Below, piece after piece: positions 1 to 7,913 of a DNA stretch of 64,000 bases; the first letter of the stretch is position 1, and every line of letters starts with the position of its first letter. This DNA is from Hymenobacter lapidiphilus (GTDB lineage Bacteria; Bacteroidota; Bacteroidia; Cytophagales; Hymenobacteraceae). The translations under genes were made by a program, and so were the position numbers. Below the pieces are notes generated by a model, which had not been told where the DNA came from, ran no database searches, and was given only the letters and a program-made list of their open reading frames with translations. Where the stretch lies: assembly GCF_013377885.1 (NCBI RefSeq), contig NZ_JABKAU010000025.1, positions 1 through 64,000 on the forward strand, written 5' to 3'.

Positions 1-76
1 CCTACTGCCCGGCATGGCCCCGGTACGGCCCCGGTACGGCTTGGCCCGACGGGCTGCGCAAGCACGGTAGGCGCCC

Positions 77-128
77 CAACGGAATACGGCCCGCTTCCTC
101 AACCGAGGAGGCGGGCCGTATTCCGTTG
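77..128. terminator. Hairpin terminator, possibly bidirectional
   Basis: Inverted repeat with an 18-bp near-perfect core (arms start CAACGGAATACGGCCCGC) closed by a loop containing CAACCG. It lies downstream of the minus-strand gene ending at 289 and of whatever enters from the left. The rest of bases 1-288 shows no supportable gene. Confidence 0.6.
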
Positions 129-288
129 TAGACTCTGTTGATGGAAACTCCGGCCTCATCAAGCCTGAAATGACCTCCACCATGTGCTCCGGCGAGCAAT
201 TGTTTTGTATCGTTAAGCGGTGGCCCCAATGGGTCTGTAGCGCCTCTTATTTCCTGCTATTCTGTATGTTGCCCCGCTGGGTATGTAG

Positions 289-768
289 CTATACCACTCG
301 TAGAAATACTCCTTCCAGATAGAATATATTGTGCGGCTGCTCGGCTTCGTATTCGGCTGCTTCTTCCTCTTCCTGCACACTTATGTCGAAGGGTAGCTCT
401 TCTTCCTCTTCTTCACCAAATGGCTCATCGGCCGGATAGGTACAGGAGAGCTTGAGAGCTACGTTTGGCAATGGAATAGGAGCGCTGGCTTCGGTCGTGT
501 ATTCGAGTAAGCAGGGCCACTCCTGAACAGTGGCTAGTGCATCGGCAATGTCTTCCTGCAACACCGGCGAACGAGGGCCTGCTAGGCGCAAAAGCAGATC
601 GAGCTGCTGAAAGGGTAGGCCTAGGTGAAAGAAGTGCGTATCCCCGTCGAAATCAGTAGTCGCCCAGATGGTCACGTCGTCGGAATTATCGAAAACGATG
701 GCGGTAAGGTGCACCTGCTCAATGAAGAAATCTGTGTCATCGGCCAGCGCATCAATCAGTCTTCTCAT
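289..768 (-). CDS. Hypothetical acidic protein
   Basis: 159-residue protein of unknown function; I recognise no family. The first ATG gives a start MRRLIDAL; an in-frame TTG at 825 would add 19 residues of low-complexity leader, so ATG was preferred. The N-terminal two thirds look like a compact alpha/beta domain, with hydrophobic strands alternating with acidic patches (DNSDDV, DFDGD). The C-terminal third has two glutamate runs (EEEEEE and EEEE) separated by a short hydrophobic stretch. There is no signal peptide and no membrane segment, so it is probably cytosolic. It stands alone, oriented the same way as hemW about 140 bp upstream, and could be read from the same transcript. Confidence 0.6.
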   Translation of the reverse strand: MRRLIDALADDTDFFIEQVHLTAIVFDNSDDVTIWATTDFDGDTHFFHLGLPFQQLDLLLRLAGPRSPVLQEDIADALATVQEWPCLLEYTTEASAPIPLPNVALKLSCTYPADEPFGEEEEEELPFDISVQEEEEAAEYEAEQPHNIFYLEGVFLRVV

Positions 769-909
769 CTTTTTTCGGTTGGCGGATAGGAGCGGCCGGG
801 TGTTATGGCCGGTTACTGTTTCCAAAGAAATAACAAAAGAGTCAAAGCGGTACTACCAACCCCCGGAATATTGGGGCGGCAGTTGTCTTATTGATTCGCC
901 ATGTCGTTA

Positions 910-2046
910 TCAGCCCGCCTGAAAAAGCTCCAGTGTGATGTGGTCGGCTAACAGCTTGCCGGCATCGGTCAGGCGCAGCCAGCCGGCTTCCAATGTTGCC
1001 AGACCGGTGGTTTGGAGCTGAGCCAGGTAAGCGGCACAGGTAGATGGAAGGTCAATGCCTAATCGGTCGCGTAGGTGGTTAAGGTCGCAGCCACGAGCAG
1101 TGCGCAGGCTGGTCATGAGGTATTCGTTGGCTTGATCCAGCGGGCTGAGGACCTCTGTAGTGGCTGGTACGGTGCCTTCTTCGAGTATGGCGGCTACGTA
1201 GCGCGGATTGTTGGCCAGCGTGGCGTGGCGGCTGTGGCCATTGAAGGAATGAGCGCTGGGCCCCAGGCCCAGGTAAGGTACACCGGCCCAGTACGCTGAG
1301 TTGTGGCGCGACTCGCGGCCGGGCTGGCAGAAGTTGCTGATTTCGTACTGTTCGTATCCGTGGCGGGCCATTTCGGCCAGTAGCAGCTCAAACTGCCGGG
1401 CCACGAACTCATCGGGCGACGGCAGAAACTTGCCCTTGCGCAGCTGGCGGCCAAACACGGTATCGGGCTCTATGGTGAGGGCGTAGCAGGAGAGGTGCGG
1501 TACCTGGAGCGCAAACGCTGCTGCCATATCAGCCTCCCAGATGTGGTGGTTGGGCGCGGAGATACCATAAATCAGATCCACCGAAATATTCTCGAAGCCG
1601 GCATCCTGGGCCCGGCGTACAGCCTCGCCCGACTCCAGGGCCGAGTGGGCCCGGTTCATGAGGCGCAAATGCGGCTCGTGGAAACTTTGCAGGCCGATGC
1701 TGAGCCGGTTGACGGGCGAGGCCGCTAACTCGCGTACTTTGGCTGGCGTCAGGTCGTCGGGATTGGCTTCGAGCGTAATTTCGGCATCGGCGGCCACTGT
1801 AAATTTATGGTTGATGGCCGTGAGTAGCTGGTCCAGTTCTGCCGCCGAAAGCAGGGAGGGCGTGCCGCCACCGAGGTAGATGGTTTCAACGGTTGCTCCT
1901 GGTTCCAGGTAATCAGCCCGCAGATCCATCTCGGCTACTATTGCCTCCACCAAACGGCTCTTCAGACCCATGCTGGTGCTGAAGTGGAAGTCGCAGTAGT
2001 GGCAGGCCTGCTTACAGAAGGGGATGTGGAGGTAGATACCAGGCAA
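910..2046 (-). CDS. hemW: Radical SAM heme chaperone HemW
   Basis: 378 residues. HemW-type proteins bind heme and a [4Fe-4S] cluster and deliver heme to target proteins; older annotation called them oxygen-independent coproporphyrinogen oxidase. The radical-SAM cluster motif CX3CX2C is at Cys11, Cys15 and Cys18 (IPFCKQACHYCDF), followed by the glycine motif YLGGGTPS near residue 60 and the HemW C-terminal winged domain. The start appears to be TTG at 2046, because the motif begins only 10 residues in and no ATG or GTG lies between. The Cys spacing followed by HYCDF fits HemW; true HemN has an extra N-terminal region, absent here. The Omp85 gene is divergent to it. Confidence 0.92.
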   Translation of the reverse strand: MPGIYLHIPFCKQACHYCDFHFSTSMGLKSRLVEAIVAEMDLRADYLEPGATVETIYLGGGTPSLLSAAELDQLLTAINHKFTVAADAEITLEANPDDLTPAKVRELAASPVNRLSIGLQSFHEPHLRLMNRAHSALESGEAVRRAQDAGFENISVDLIYGISAPNHHIWEADMAAAFALQVPHLSCYALTIEPDTVFGRQLRKGKFLPSPDEFVARQFELLLAEMARHGYEQYEISNFCQPGRESRHNSAYWAGVPYLGLGPSAHSFNGHSRHATLANNPRYVAAILEEGTVPATTEVLSPLDQANEYLMTSLRTARGCDLNHLRDRLGIDLPSTCAAYLAQLQTTGLATLEAGWLRLTDAGKLLADHITLELFQAG

Positions 2047-2230
2047 GGAGAGGGGCAGAAAACGGCTGAAAGATGCCCGAAGCGGGCCCGCCAGTACGAT
2101 GTTCCGGCGGTTACTTATGCTTATGCCAAGCCATTCGGCGAGGCGGGGCCACCGGCTACGAAGCGCGTTCCGCTACCCAAAAAGTATCTTCGGGAAATTA
2201 AACGTCGCGGTTCGCGTTGCACTGGCACAA

Positions 2231-4099
2231 ATGTACGTCCGCATCCTCTGTTTCTGGTGTTTGCTGCTGAATGCGGCCGGGTGGGCGGCAGCCCAGGGCA
2301 GCACGCCGTTGAATCCGGCTGCTGCGCCGGTTTCGGCTATGCCCGCCATTTCCCCGCCGCCCGACTCGGTGCGTAAAGCTATGCCCGCCCTGCCTCGGCC
2401 AGTGCGGCCCGTGGTGTTGCGCCTCGAAACCGAAGCTGCCGATGAAGCCCTGTTACGGGCCTACCGCTATCGCCGGCAGCTGTCCGACTCGCTGGCTGCC
2501 CTGCGCGAGGTGCGTACGCTGGTGCTGGCGCTGCAGGCCGATGCTTACCTCACAGCCTCGGCCGATGAGCTACGCTGGGGCACCGACGATACACTGCGCG
2601 TGCGCCTGTACGTGGGCGAGCAATTTCGTTGGGCCCGGCTACGCAACGGAAACCTTGGCGACGCGCTCCTGGAGCGGGCTGGCTTCCGCGAAAAGCTCTA
2701 CCAGCAACAGCTGTTACGGCCCCAGGAATGGGTGAAGTTTCAAGAAAGCGTGCTTCAGGAGGCCGAAAACCAAGGCTACCCCTTTGCCACCGTAGGACTC
2801 GACTCGCTGGCCCTGCGTGGCACTGCTATTGAGGGCCGGGTGGTATTGCGCCGGGGACCGGCTATTGTGTTCGACTCCATTCAGATTATCGGTCAGACCA
2901 AAACCAAGGCGCGCTTCCTGAGCAGATACCTACAGATAGAACCCGGCGAACCATTCAGCCAGCAACGCCTGCTGGAGGCCGACCGCCGGTTGCGCCAGTT
3001 GCCGTATCTGCAGGTGAAGGCCGCCCCCGAAGTTCGTTTTGCCCGGGGACGGGCGCGGATATACTTCCTGCTTGATGACCGTACGGCCAACCAGTTCGAT
3101 GCCATTGTGGGCGTGCTGCCCAACCCCAACCCGGGCCTGGGCCAGAAGAAGGTGCAGATAACCGGCGACATTACCCTGAACCTGCGCAATATCGGGGGCG
3201 GGGGAAAGGGATTGGGCGTGCAGTGGCGCAAGCTCGATGCCACCTCCCAGCTGCTCGACGCTCAGTACCTGCATCCCACGTTCTTTGGCACTCCGCTGGA
3301 AGTTAGTGCCTCGTTTAACCTGCTCAAGCAGGATACATCCTTTCTCACTACCCGGCCGCGGGTGCAGGTGGCTTACCCCACGGCCCGGGCCGGCCGGCTG
3401 GCTGTGTTCTTCGAGCAGCGCAATTCCCGCCTGCTCAACCAAAATTCCACCCTGCAACAGGCTACCAGCCTGCCCGACAACGTGGACTCGCGCTTTGGCT
3501 CCTACGGCCTCGACTATACCTGGAACACGCTTGACGACCCTTATTTTCCAAAACGAGGACTGCTGCTGAGTGGGCAGGCGGCTATTGGTACCAAGCGCCT
3601 GACCCCTAACTCCGACGTGAAACCCGAGCTATACAATGACCTGGCCCTGCGCACCCGCCAAGTGAGCCTGGGCTTGCGGGCCGAGCGTTATTTCCGCCTC
3701 GGGCGGGCGGGGGTGCTGCTCACGCGGCTGCGCGGCGAGGCCCTGCTCAACGACCGGCTGTTTCTCAACGACCTATTCCGACTGGGCGGGCTGGCGACGC
3801 TCCGCGGCTTCAACGAGTTGAATTTCTACGCCAGCCAGTATGCGGTAGGCACGGCCGAGTTTCGCCAGTTCACCGGCCCCGATACTTACCTGTTCGTGTT
3901 TGCCGACCAGGCTTATCTGCGCCGCGACCTGCCCAACGACCCCTATCCGCGCGATACGCCTACTGGCCTGGGGGCAGGCCTGAGCTTCCGTACCGGCGCG
4001 GGCCAGTTCCAGTTCGTGTACGCCTTGGGGCGCAGCGAGCAGCAGCGTTTCGGGTTAGGCTCGGGCAAAATCCACTTCGGAATCACTAGTCGGTTTTAG
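2231..4099 (+). CDS. Omp85-family (BamA/TamA-like) outer-membrane protein
   Basis: 622 residues from an ATG that opens directly into a signal peptide (MYVRILCFWCLLLNAAG, cleavage near AAAQ). The open frame begins at 2099, but that would bury the signal peptide, so 2231 was chosen. After a proline-rich linker come POTRA-like repeats (about residues 150-300; segments FDSIQIIGQTKTKARFLSRY and GEPFSQQRL), then a 16-strand-type barrel rich in alternating aromatic residues. It ends in phenylalanine (ITSRF), typical of proteins inserted by the Bam machinery. The role is membrane-protein insertion or translocation. Whether it is the essential BamA cannot be told: it seems to have fewer POTRAs than BamA, so a TamA-like or accessory paralogue is more likely. 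Confidence 0.85.
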   Translation: MYVRILCFWCLLLNAAGWAAAQGSTPLNPAAAPVSAMPAISPPPDSVRKAMPALPRPVRPVVLRLETEAADEALLRAYRYRRQLSDSLAALREVRTLVLALQADAYLTASADELRWGTDDTLRVRLYVGEQFRWARLRNGNLGDALLERAGFREKLYQQQLLRPQEWVKFQESVLQEAENQGYPFATVGLDSLALRGTAIEGRVVLRRGPAIVFDSIQIIGQTKTKARFLSRYLQIEPGEPFSQQRLLEADRRLRQLPYLQVKAAPEVRFARGRARIYFLLDDRTANQFDAIVGVLPNPNPGLGQKKVQITGDITLNLRNIGGGGKGLGVQWRKLDATSQLLDAQYLHPTFFGTPLEVSASFNLLKQDTSFLTTRPRVQVAYPTARAGRLAVFFEQRNSRLLNQNSTLQQATSLPDNVDSRFGSYGLDYTWNTLDDPYFPKRGLLLSGQAAIGTKRLTPNSDVKPELYNDLALRTRQVSLGLRAERYFRLGRAGVLLTRLRGEALLNDRLFLNDLFRLGGLATLRGFNELNFYASQYAVGTAEFRQFTGPDTYLFVFADQAYLRRDLPNDPYPRDTPTGLGAGLSFRTGAGQFQFVYALGRSEQQRFGLGSGKIHFGITSRF

Positions 4100-4257
4100 G
4101 CAGCAGGCGTGTTTGATGGGCTGAGTAGGCTTGCCAGAGGATGGCTAATGGGTGGTCGTATGGGCACTGACTGATTTTTTGCGCTTGATTATCAGGGGGG
4201 ATAGCGTAACAGTGGGGTTTTTATGGCCGTTCATGCTGCTTTTCCCAAAAAGCCTGG

Positions 4258-4265
4258 TACATTTG
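4258..4265 (+). promoter_or_regulatory. Promoter -7 box for initiator tRNA
   Basis: TACATTTG matches the Bacteroidota -7 consensus TAnnTTTG and lies 14 bp before the tRNA. No clear -33 TTG at the usual 19-21 bp distance. The preceding gap 4100-4257 holds nothing else I can identify. Confidence 0.45.
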
Positions 4266-4278
4266 TATTACCAAACAG

Positions 4279-4351
<73 letters not shown>

Positions 4352-4354
4352 CCT

Positions 4355-4387
4355 AAAAGGGCGTTTCCATTACGGAGACGCCCTTTT
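4355..4387 (+). terminator. Rho-independent terminator of tRNA-fMet
   Basis: Perfect 10-bp stem AAAAGGGCGT/ACGCCCTTTT, extendable with one mismatch, followed by CTTTTA, starting 4 bp after the tRNA. Confidence 0.85.
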
Positions 4388-4447
4388 CTTTTATATGGTG
4401 CTGTAGCAAGTACGCAGCTCAGGCTGACTTATCGATGAACGTATTGG

Positions 4448-4496
4448 AAAGACCAGGGGCCGCAACTGATGTTTTCAGTTGCGGCCCCTGGTCTTT
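4448..4496 (-). terminator. Terminator downstream of msrC (bidirectional)
   Basis: 21-bp perfect stem (arm begins AAAGACCAGGGGCCGC) with a seven-base loop TGTTTT plus one base; A-rich on one side and T-rich on the other, so it can stop transcription from both directions. It sits between the tRNA and the msrC stop codon. Confidence 0.8.
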
Positions 4497-4521
4497 CTGG
4501 CCGGTAGCCAGCTCAGATACT

Positions 4522-5004
4522 TTAGAACCAGCTGGCGGCCAGCTGCGCGAGCTGCTCCAGAAATTGCTGGTCGGTGGTATCGAAGTCGTTGAGTTGGTCG
4601 CTGTCGACATCGAGCACGGCCACCACGCGGCCGTTCTGGATGACGGGCACCACGATTTCGGATTTCGAGGCGGAGCTGCAGGCAATGTGGCCGGGAAACT
4701 GCTCTACGTCGGGTACGAGCAGCGTAGTGGCTTGGGCCCAGCTGCTGCCACACACGCCCTTGCCGTGCCGGATACGGGTGCAGGCAATAGGGCCCTGGAA
4801 GGGGCCGAGTATTAGCTCATCGTCTTTTACCAAGTAAAATCCCACCCAGAAAAAGCCGAATGCCTGACGTAGCGCGGCGGCGGTGTTGGCCAGATTCGCT
4901 ACTAAGTCGGGCTCGCCGGTGGTTAGGGCAGTGAGCTGGGGCAGCAGCTGGCGGTATTGGTCGGCTTTGCTGAGGGTTGTATCGAGCAGGAGTTCTTCGG
5001 CCAT
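4522..5004 (-). CDS. msrC: Free methionine-(R)-sulfoxide reductase, GAF domain
   Basis: 160 residues, one GAF domain. The enzyme reduces free L-methionine-(R)-sulfoxide using a thiol cascade fed by thioredoxin. The three conserved cysteines are present at Cys75, Cys85 and Cys109; the spacings of 10 and 24 are the same as Cys84/94/118 of the E. coli enzyme. The substrate-pocket segment SKSEIVVPV follows. ATG at 5004 gives a standard-length protein starting MAEELLL; an upstream start at 5091 would add an unrelated arginine/proline leader. It is transcribed alone, ends at a strong terminator, and is divergent from the reductase gene at 5308. Confidence 0.92.
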   Translation of the reverse strand: MAEELLLDTTLSKADQYRQLLPQLTALTTGEPDLVANLANTAAALRQAFGFFWVGFYLVKDDELILGPFQGPIACTRIRHGKGVCGSSWAQATTLLVPDVEQFPGHIACSSASKSEIVVPVIQNGRVVAVLDVDSDQLNDFDTTDQQFLEQLAQLAASWF

Positions 5005-5307
5005 GCGATAAGGAAGTGCAAAGAAAGGAGTGGCGGACTGGGGCACCGGTTTGGTGCGGGTACAAAGATACGGTGCTAACCGGGTGCCCACTTAACGAGG
5101 GAGTCACTTCCAAATCTCGACTGAAAAATGGAAATTAGCTTACTGGTTAGATTCAGCCGGATTGCTGGTGTTATTCAAAGACAAAGCACCGAACCCCAAT
5201 CCTGATAGCTGCCTAGTTCGTACCAGCTACCAAACCGGGCCCGACAGCCGGCGCGGCACGTTTTACCAAACTCTCGCTCTTCTCCTCCAACCAAACCCCA
5301 CCCCTGC
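5005..5307. other. Divergent intergenic region, no gene seen
   Basis: About 300 bp between divergent msrC and the RibD-like gene. No clear TAnnTTTG box, repeat or small gene found; it presumably carries promoters for both neighbours. Confidence 0.4.
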
Positions 5308-5835
5308 ATGCGTAAAGTTGTACTCTATATTGCCATCAGCCTCGATGGCTATATTGCCTCACCCGATGGCTCGGTGGAGTGGCTGCCCACAGCCGACCAG
5401 GACTATGGCTACGCCGAGTTTCTGGCCAGTGCCGATGCGACGCTGCTTGGGCGCGGCACGTACGAGCAAATACTCGATTCGGGCTCCTGGCCCTATGCCG
5501 GGCTCACCAACTACGTGTTCAGCCGTCAGTCCCCAACCCAGACGCCCGATGCATCGGTACAGTTCGTTAGTGGCGAAGCGCTGGCTTTTGTGCGGGAGCT
5601 GCGCCAGCAGCCCGGGCGTACCATCTGGCTTATCGGGGGCAGTACGCTGGCCTCGCCGCTGCTCACAGCCGGCCTGGTCGATGAGTTGATGCTGCTGGTG
5701 GTGCCGCGTGTGCTGGGCTCGGGCATCCCACTCTGGCGCCACCAGGCGCAGCCCCAGACGCTGCAGATGCTGCGTACCCAAACCTGGCCCGACGGCACCG
5801 TGCTACTGCATTATCAGTTGCCCAAAAAGGGTTGA
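5308..5835 (+). CDS. Dihydrofolate reductase-family (RibD C-terminal) protein
   Basis: 175 residues; matches the RibD_C / dihydrofolate-reductase-like fold. Visible family features are the N-terminal strand and motif YIAISLDGYIASPDGS (NADPH/substrate site), LLGRGTYEQI around residue 50, IWLIGGSTLASPLL near residue 110 (the GG cofactor loop) and the C-terminal LVVPRVLGSGIPLW. Proteins of this type reduce pteridine- or flavin-precursor-like compounds; the actual substrate here is unknown and true folate DHFR activity should not be assumed. No deaminase domain and no riboflavin genes nearby. ATG at 5308 is the first start and fits the family. Confidence 0.85.
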   Translation: MRKVVLYIAISLDGYIASPDGSVEWLPTADQDYGYAEFLASADATLLGRGTYEQILDSGSWPYAGLTNYVFSRQSPTQTPDASVQFVSGEALAFVRELRQQPGRTIWLIGGSTLASPLLTAGLVDELMLLVVPRVLGSGIPLWRHQAQPQTLQMLRTQTWPDGTVLLHYQLPKKG

Positions 5836-5901
5836 TTTAGGCTTAACTGAATGAATGGTAAAATCGGCTAGCTTCGTGGCATCAGCCGGCTTTCCGTTTG
5901 T

Positions 5902-6843
5902 ATGCCTTCCCAATTTCCTTGTTTGCTTGCTGCCACAACGTTTCTCGTGGCTCTGGCCCATCCGTTGAAGGCCCAACGCACCCTTACTGGCACCGTGCAG
6001 GACAGCCGAGGGGGCGCAGTACCCTTTGCCGTGCTGGAGTTGCCGGCCCAAAAGATAGGAGTGCAGGCCGATGACGAGGGACGCTTCTCACTGCCGTTGC
6101 CCGCCGCCCTTGCGCCCACCGACTCGCTGAGTGTTTCGGCGCTGGGCTATGCGAGGCAGCGCGTGCCGGTGCCGGCCGGGGTTACGGCCACGTTGCGGCT
6201 GGCCGCGCTGCCCGTGTCGTTGAACGAGGTGGTGGTGCGGCCAGGTATAGCCGAGTGGGTGGGGTTGCTAGTTGGGCCAACCAAGCACGGCGGTTACCAG
6301 CAAAACCGTCTATCACGTGAAAGTAACAGTGGCTGGCAGATAGCCCGCCTGTGCCAGCCGCCTACCGACGGCCACCTGACGGCCGTGCGCTTCTTCGTGA
6401 AGTCAAGCATAGGTTGCAGTAAAGTAAGCATGCGGGCTCCTTTTCGGGTACGCATATATGCGGCAGATGGTCCTGATGGTAGCCATGGAACTGACTTGCT
6501 AACAACATCTGTGCTGGCGGCAGCGACCGAGAGGGGCTGGGTGACTGTGAATTTAGATCGTTATGGAATAGAGTTTCCGCAGCAAGGAGTATATGTGGCA
6601 ATGGAGTGGGTGTATACTTCCGACGAGTTTCTATGTACGCATACCTACACTAATCCTGATACCCGACAGAAGAGTGAGGGATTTACCTACGGTCAGGTAA
6701 TAGCCGCCGCTCGATTACCGGCAGCGAAGTCTCAAACTTGGTATTACACTATCAAGTATGGCTGGCTCAAAATGCAAAGCCGAAGTATAGCCGGCCCAGC
6801 AACAATAGACGATGCCGCCATCCAGGCGCAATTCCACTCATAA
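5902..6843 (+). CDS. Secreted protein with carboxypeptidase-like regulatory domain
   Basis: 313 residues. Signal peptide (LLAATTFLVALAHPLKAQ), then a CarboxypepD_reg-like beta sandwich at about 27-105 (RTLTGTVQDSRGGAVPFAVL; ADDEGRFSLPLP; VSALGYARQRVPV), ending in SLNEVVVRPG, a motif that in TonB receptors leads into the plug. No plug or barrel follows. Instead residues 115-313 form a distinct domain (GWQIARLCQPP, VRFFVKSSIGCSKV, GVYVAMEWVYT) that resembles a jelly-roll surface domain but that I cannot name. The second half is visibly less GC-rich than the first, which suggests a domain joined from another source. Probably periplasmic or surface exposed. Followed by a strong terminator. Confidence 0.8.
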   Translation: MPSQFPCLLAATTFLVALAHPLKAQRTLTGTVQDSRGGAVPFAVLELPAQKIGVQADDEGRFSLPLPAALAPTDSLSVSALGYARQRVPVPAGVTATLRLAALPVSLNEVVVRPGIAEWVGLLVGPTKHGGYQQNRLSRESNSGWQIARLCQPPTDGHLTAVRFFVKSSIGCSKVSMRAPFRVRIYAADGPDGSHGTDLLTTSVLAAATERGWVTVNLDRYGIEFPQQGVYVAMEWVYTSDEFLCTHTYTNPDTRQKSEGFTYGQVIAAARLPAAKSQTWYYTIKYGWLKMQSRSIAGPATIDDAAIQAQFHS

Positions 6844-6850
6844 CTCTTAA

Positions 6851-6893
6851 AACAGCAGCGGCGGCCTCCGAATCGGGAGCCGCCGCTGTTGTT
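6851..6893 (+). terminator. Terminator after the 5902 gene
   Basis: 15-bp stem AACAGCAGCGGCGGC with one G-U pair in the other arm, 13-nt loop, then GTTT. Lies between convergent genes and may serve psd as well. Confidence 0.8.
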
Positions 6894-6913
6894 TGGGAGG
6901 TACCACCAACTGC

Positions 6914-7594
6914 TTAAAAAAGGCTTGGCGGTGGCGTTTTGAGCTGGGCAATGACGGTCTGGCCGCCTTTTACCTTTTCGCCAATCTGTACTTTTACTTC
7001 AGTGTCGAGGGGCACGAAGATGTCAACCCGCGAGCCGAACTTGATGAAGCCGAACTCCTCACCCTGGCTTACCTCGTCGCCTTCGTTTACATACCACACA
7101 ATGCGGCGGGCCATGGCTCCGGCAATCTGGCGGAACAGCACCAGCGGGCCGGCTTCCGATTCCACCACCACTGTGGTGCGCTCGTTTTTGGTGCTGCTTT
7201 TGGGGTGCCAGGCTACCAGGTAGTTGCCGGGATGGTACTTGAAGTAACGCACGATTCCCGAAATCGGGTTGCGGGTGATGTGCACGTTAATCGGCGACAT
7301 GAAGATGCTGATCTGCATGCGCATATCGTCGAAATACTCGGGCTCCTGCACGTTCTCAATTACCACCACCTTGCCATCGGCCGGGGCGATAATCAGGTCT
7401 TCGTGGGTGAAGAGACGGCGGGCCGGGCTGCGGAAAAATTGCAGCAGAACCAGGAACATGATAACCGAAATGCCGGCGAAAACCTTGTTGAAACCACCGT
7501 TTTCAGCGTTGTAGCGAAACAGCAGCAGGTTCACGACCAGCAGCGCCAGCAGTGTAAAAAACAGAATCCGTCGTCCTTCCTTATGGATTTTCAT
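6914..7594 (-). CDS. psd: Phosphatidylserine decarboxylase proenzyme
   Basis: 226 residues, the short class found in many non-enteric bacteria. It makes phosphatidylethanolamine from phosphatidylserine at the inner membrane. The self-cleavage site that creates the pyruvoyl cofactor is GS at 187-188 within FIKFGSRVD. Also visible are two N-terminal membrane segments (about 10-27 and 35-52), the PADGKVVVIENV region near 71 and the motif INVHITRNPISG at about 102-113. ATG at 7594 gives a complete protein. Next to gdhA but separated from it by about 320 bp and a terminator; cdsA, in the same lipid pathway, lies just beyond gdhA. Confidence 0.93.
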   Translation of the reverse strand: MKIHKEGRRILFFTLLALLVVNLLLFRYNAENGGFNKVFAGISVIMFLVLLQFFRSPARRLFTHEDLIIAPADGKVVVIENVQEPEYFDDMRMQISIFMSPINVHITRNPISGIVRYFKYHPGNYLVAWHPKSSTKNERTTVVVESEAGPLVLFRQIAGAMARRIVWYVNEGDEVSQGEEFGFIKFGSRVDIFVPLDTEVKVQIGEKVKGGQTVIAQLKTPPPSLF

Positions 7595-7913
7595 ACATCA
7601 CTGATTTGCGCCTGTCGGCCTGAGTAAACTGATTCAGGTGGCTCGTGGCCGGTCCGTAAGTGGACCGATAGAGCATAGCGCGGATTATTGCTTACGTTGA
7701 GTTAGCCAATTTCGATGGTAGAATAGCGCTCAAAGCAGCTAGGCTACACAAAGATAGCCCGAACCAGCGGCTCGGGCTATCCGAAAACAAATATACGTGC
7801 GCAAGCCACATGTCGCGCCAAGACCCGAAAACTGCCTGACGCCGGCTGCTAAACGGTTTGTCTGTCCGGCATGCCTGCATCAGCGGCAGCCAGACACCTA
7901 CGAGACCAGGGCT
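7595..7913. other. Intergenic region psd-gdhA
   Basis: About 320 bp between the psd start and the gdhA stop. Contains the hairpin at 7753-7781 and otherwise no convincing gene; a 62-codon minus-strand frame here has no family features. Confidence 0.4.
7753..7781 (-). terminator. Probable gdhA terminator
   Basis: 10-bp stem GATAGCCCGA/TCGGGCTATC with a 9-nt loop, followed on the minus strand by CTTTGTGT. Located about 130 bp after the gdhA stop. Confidence 0.5.

Noticed and set aside
2..229. 75-codon frame at the window start
   Set aside because: Runs through the hairpin at 77-128 and has no family signal.
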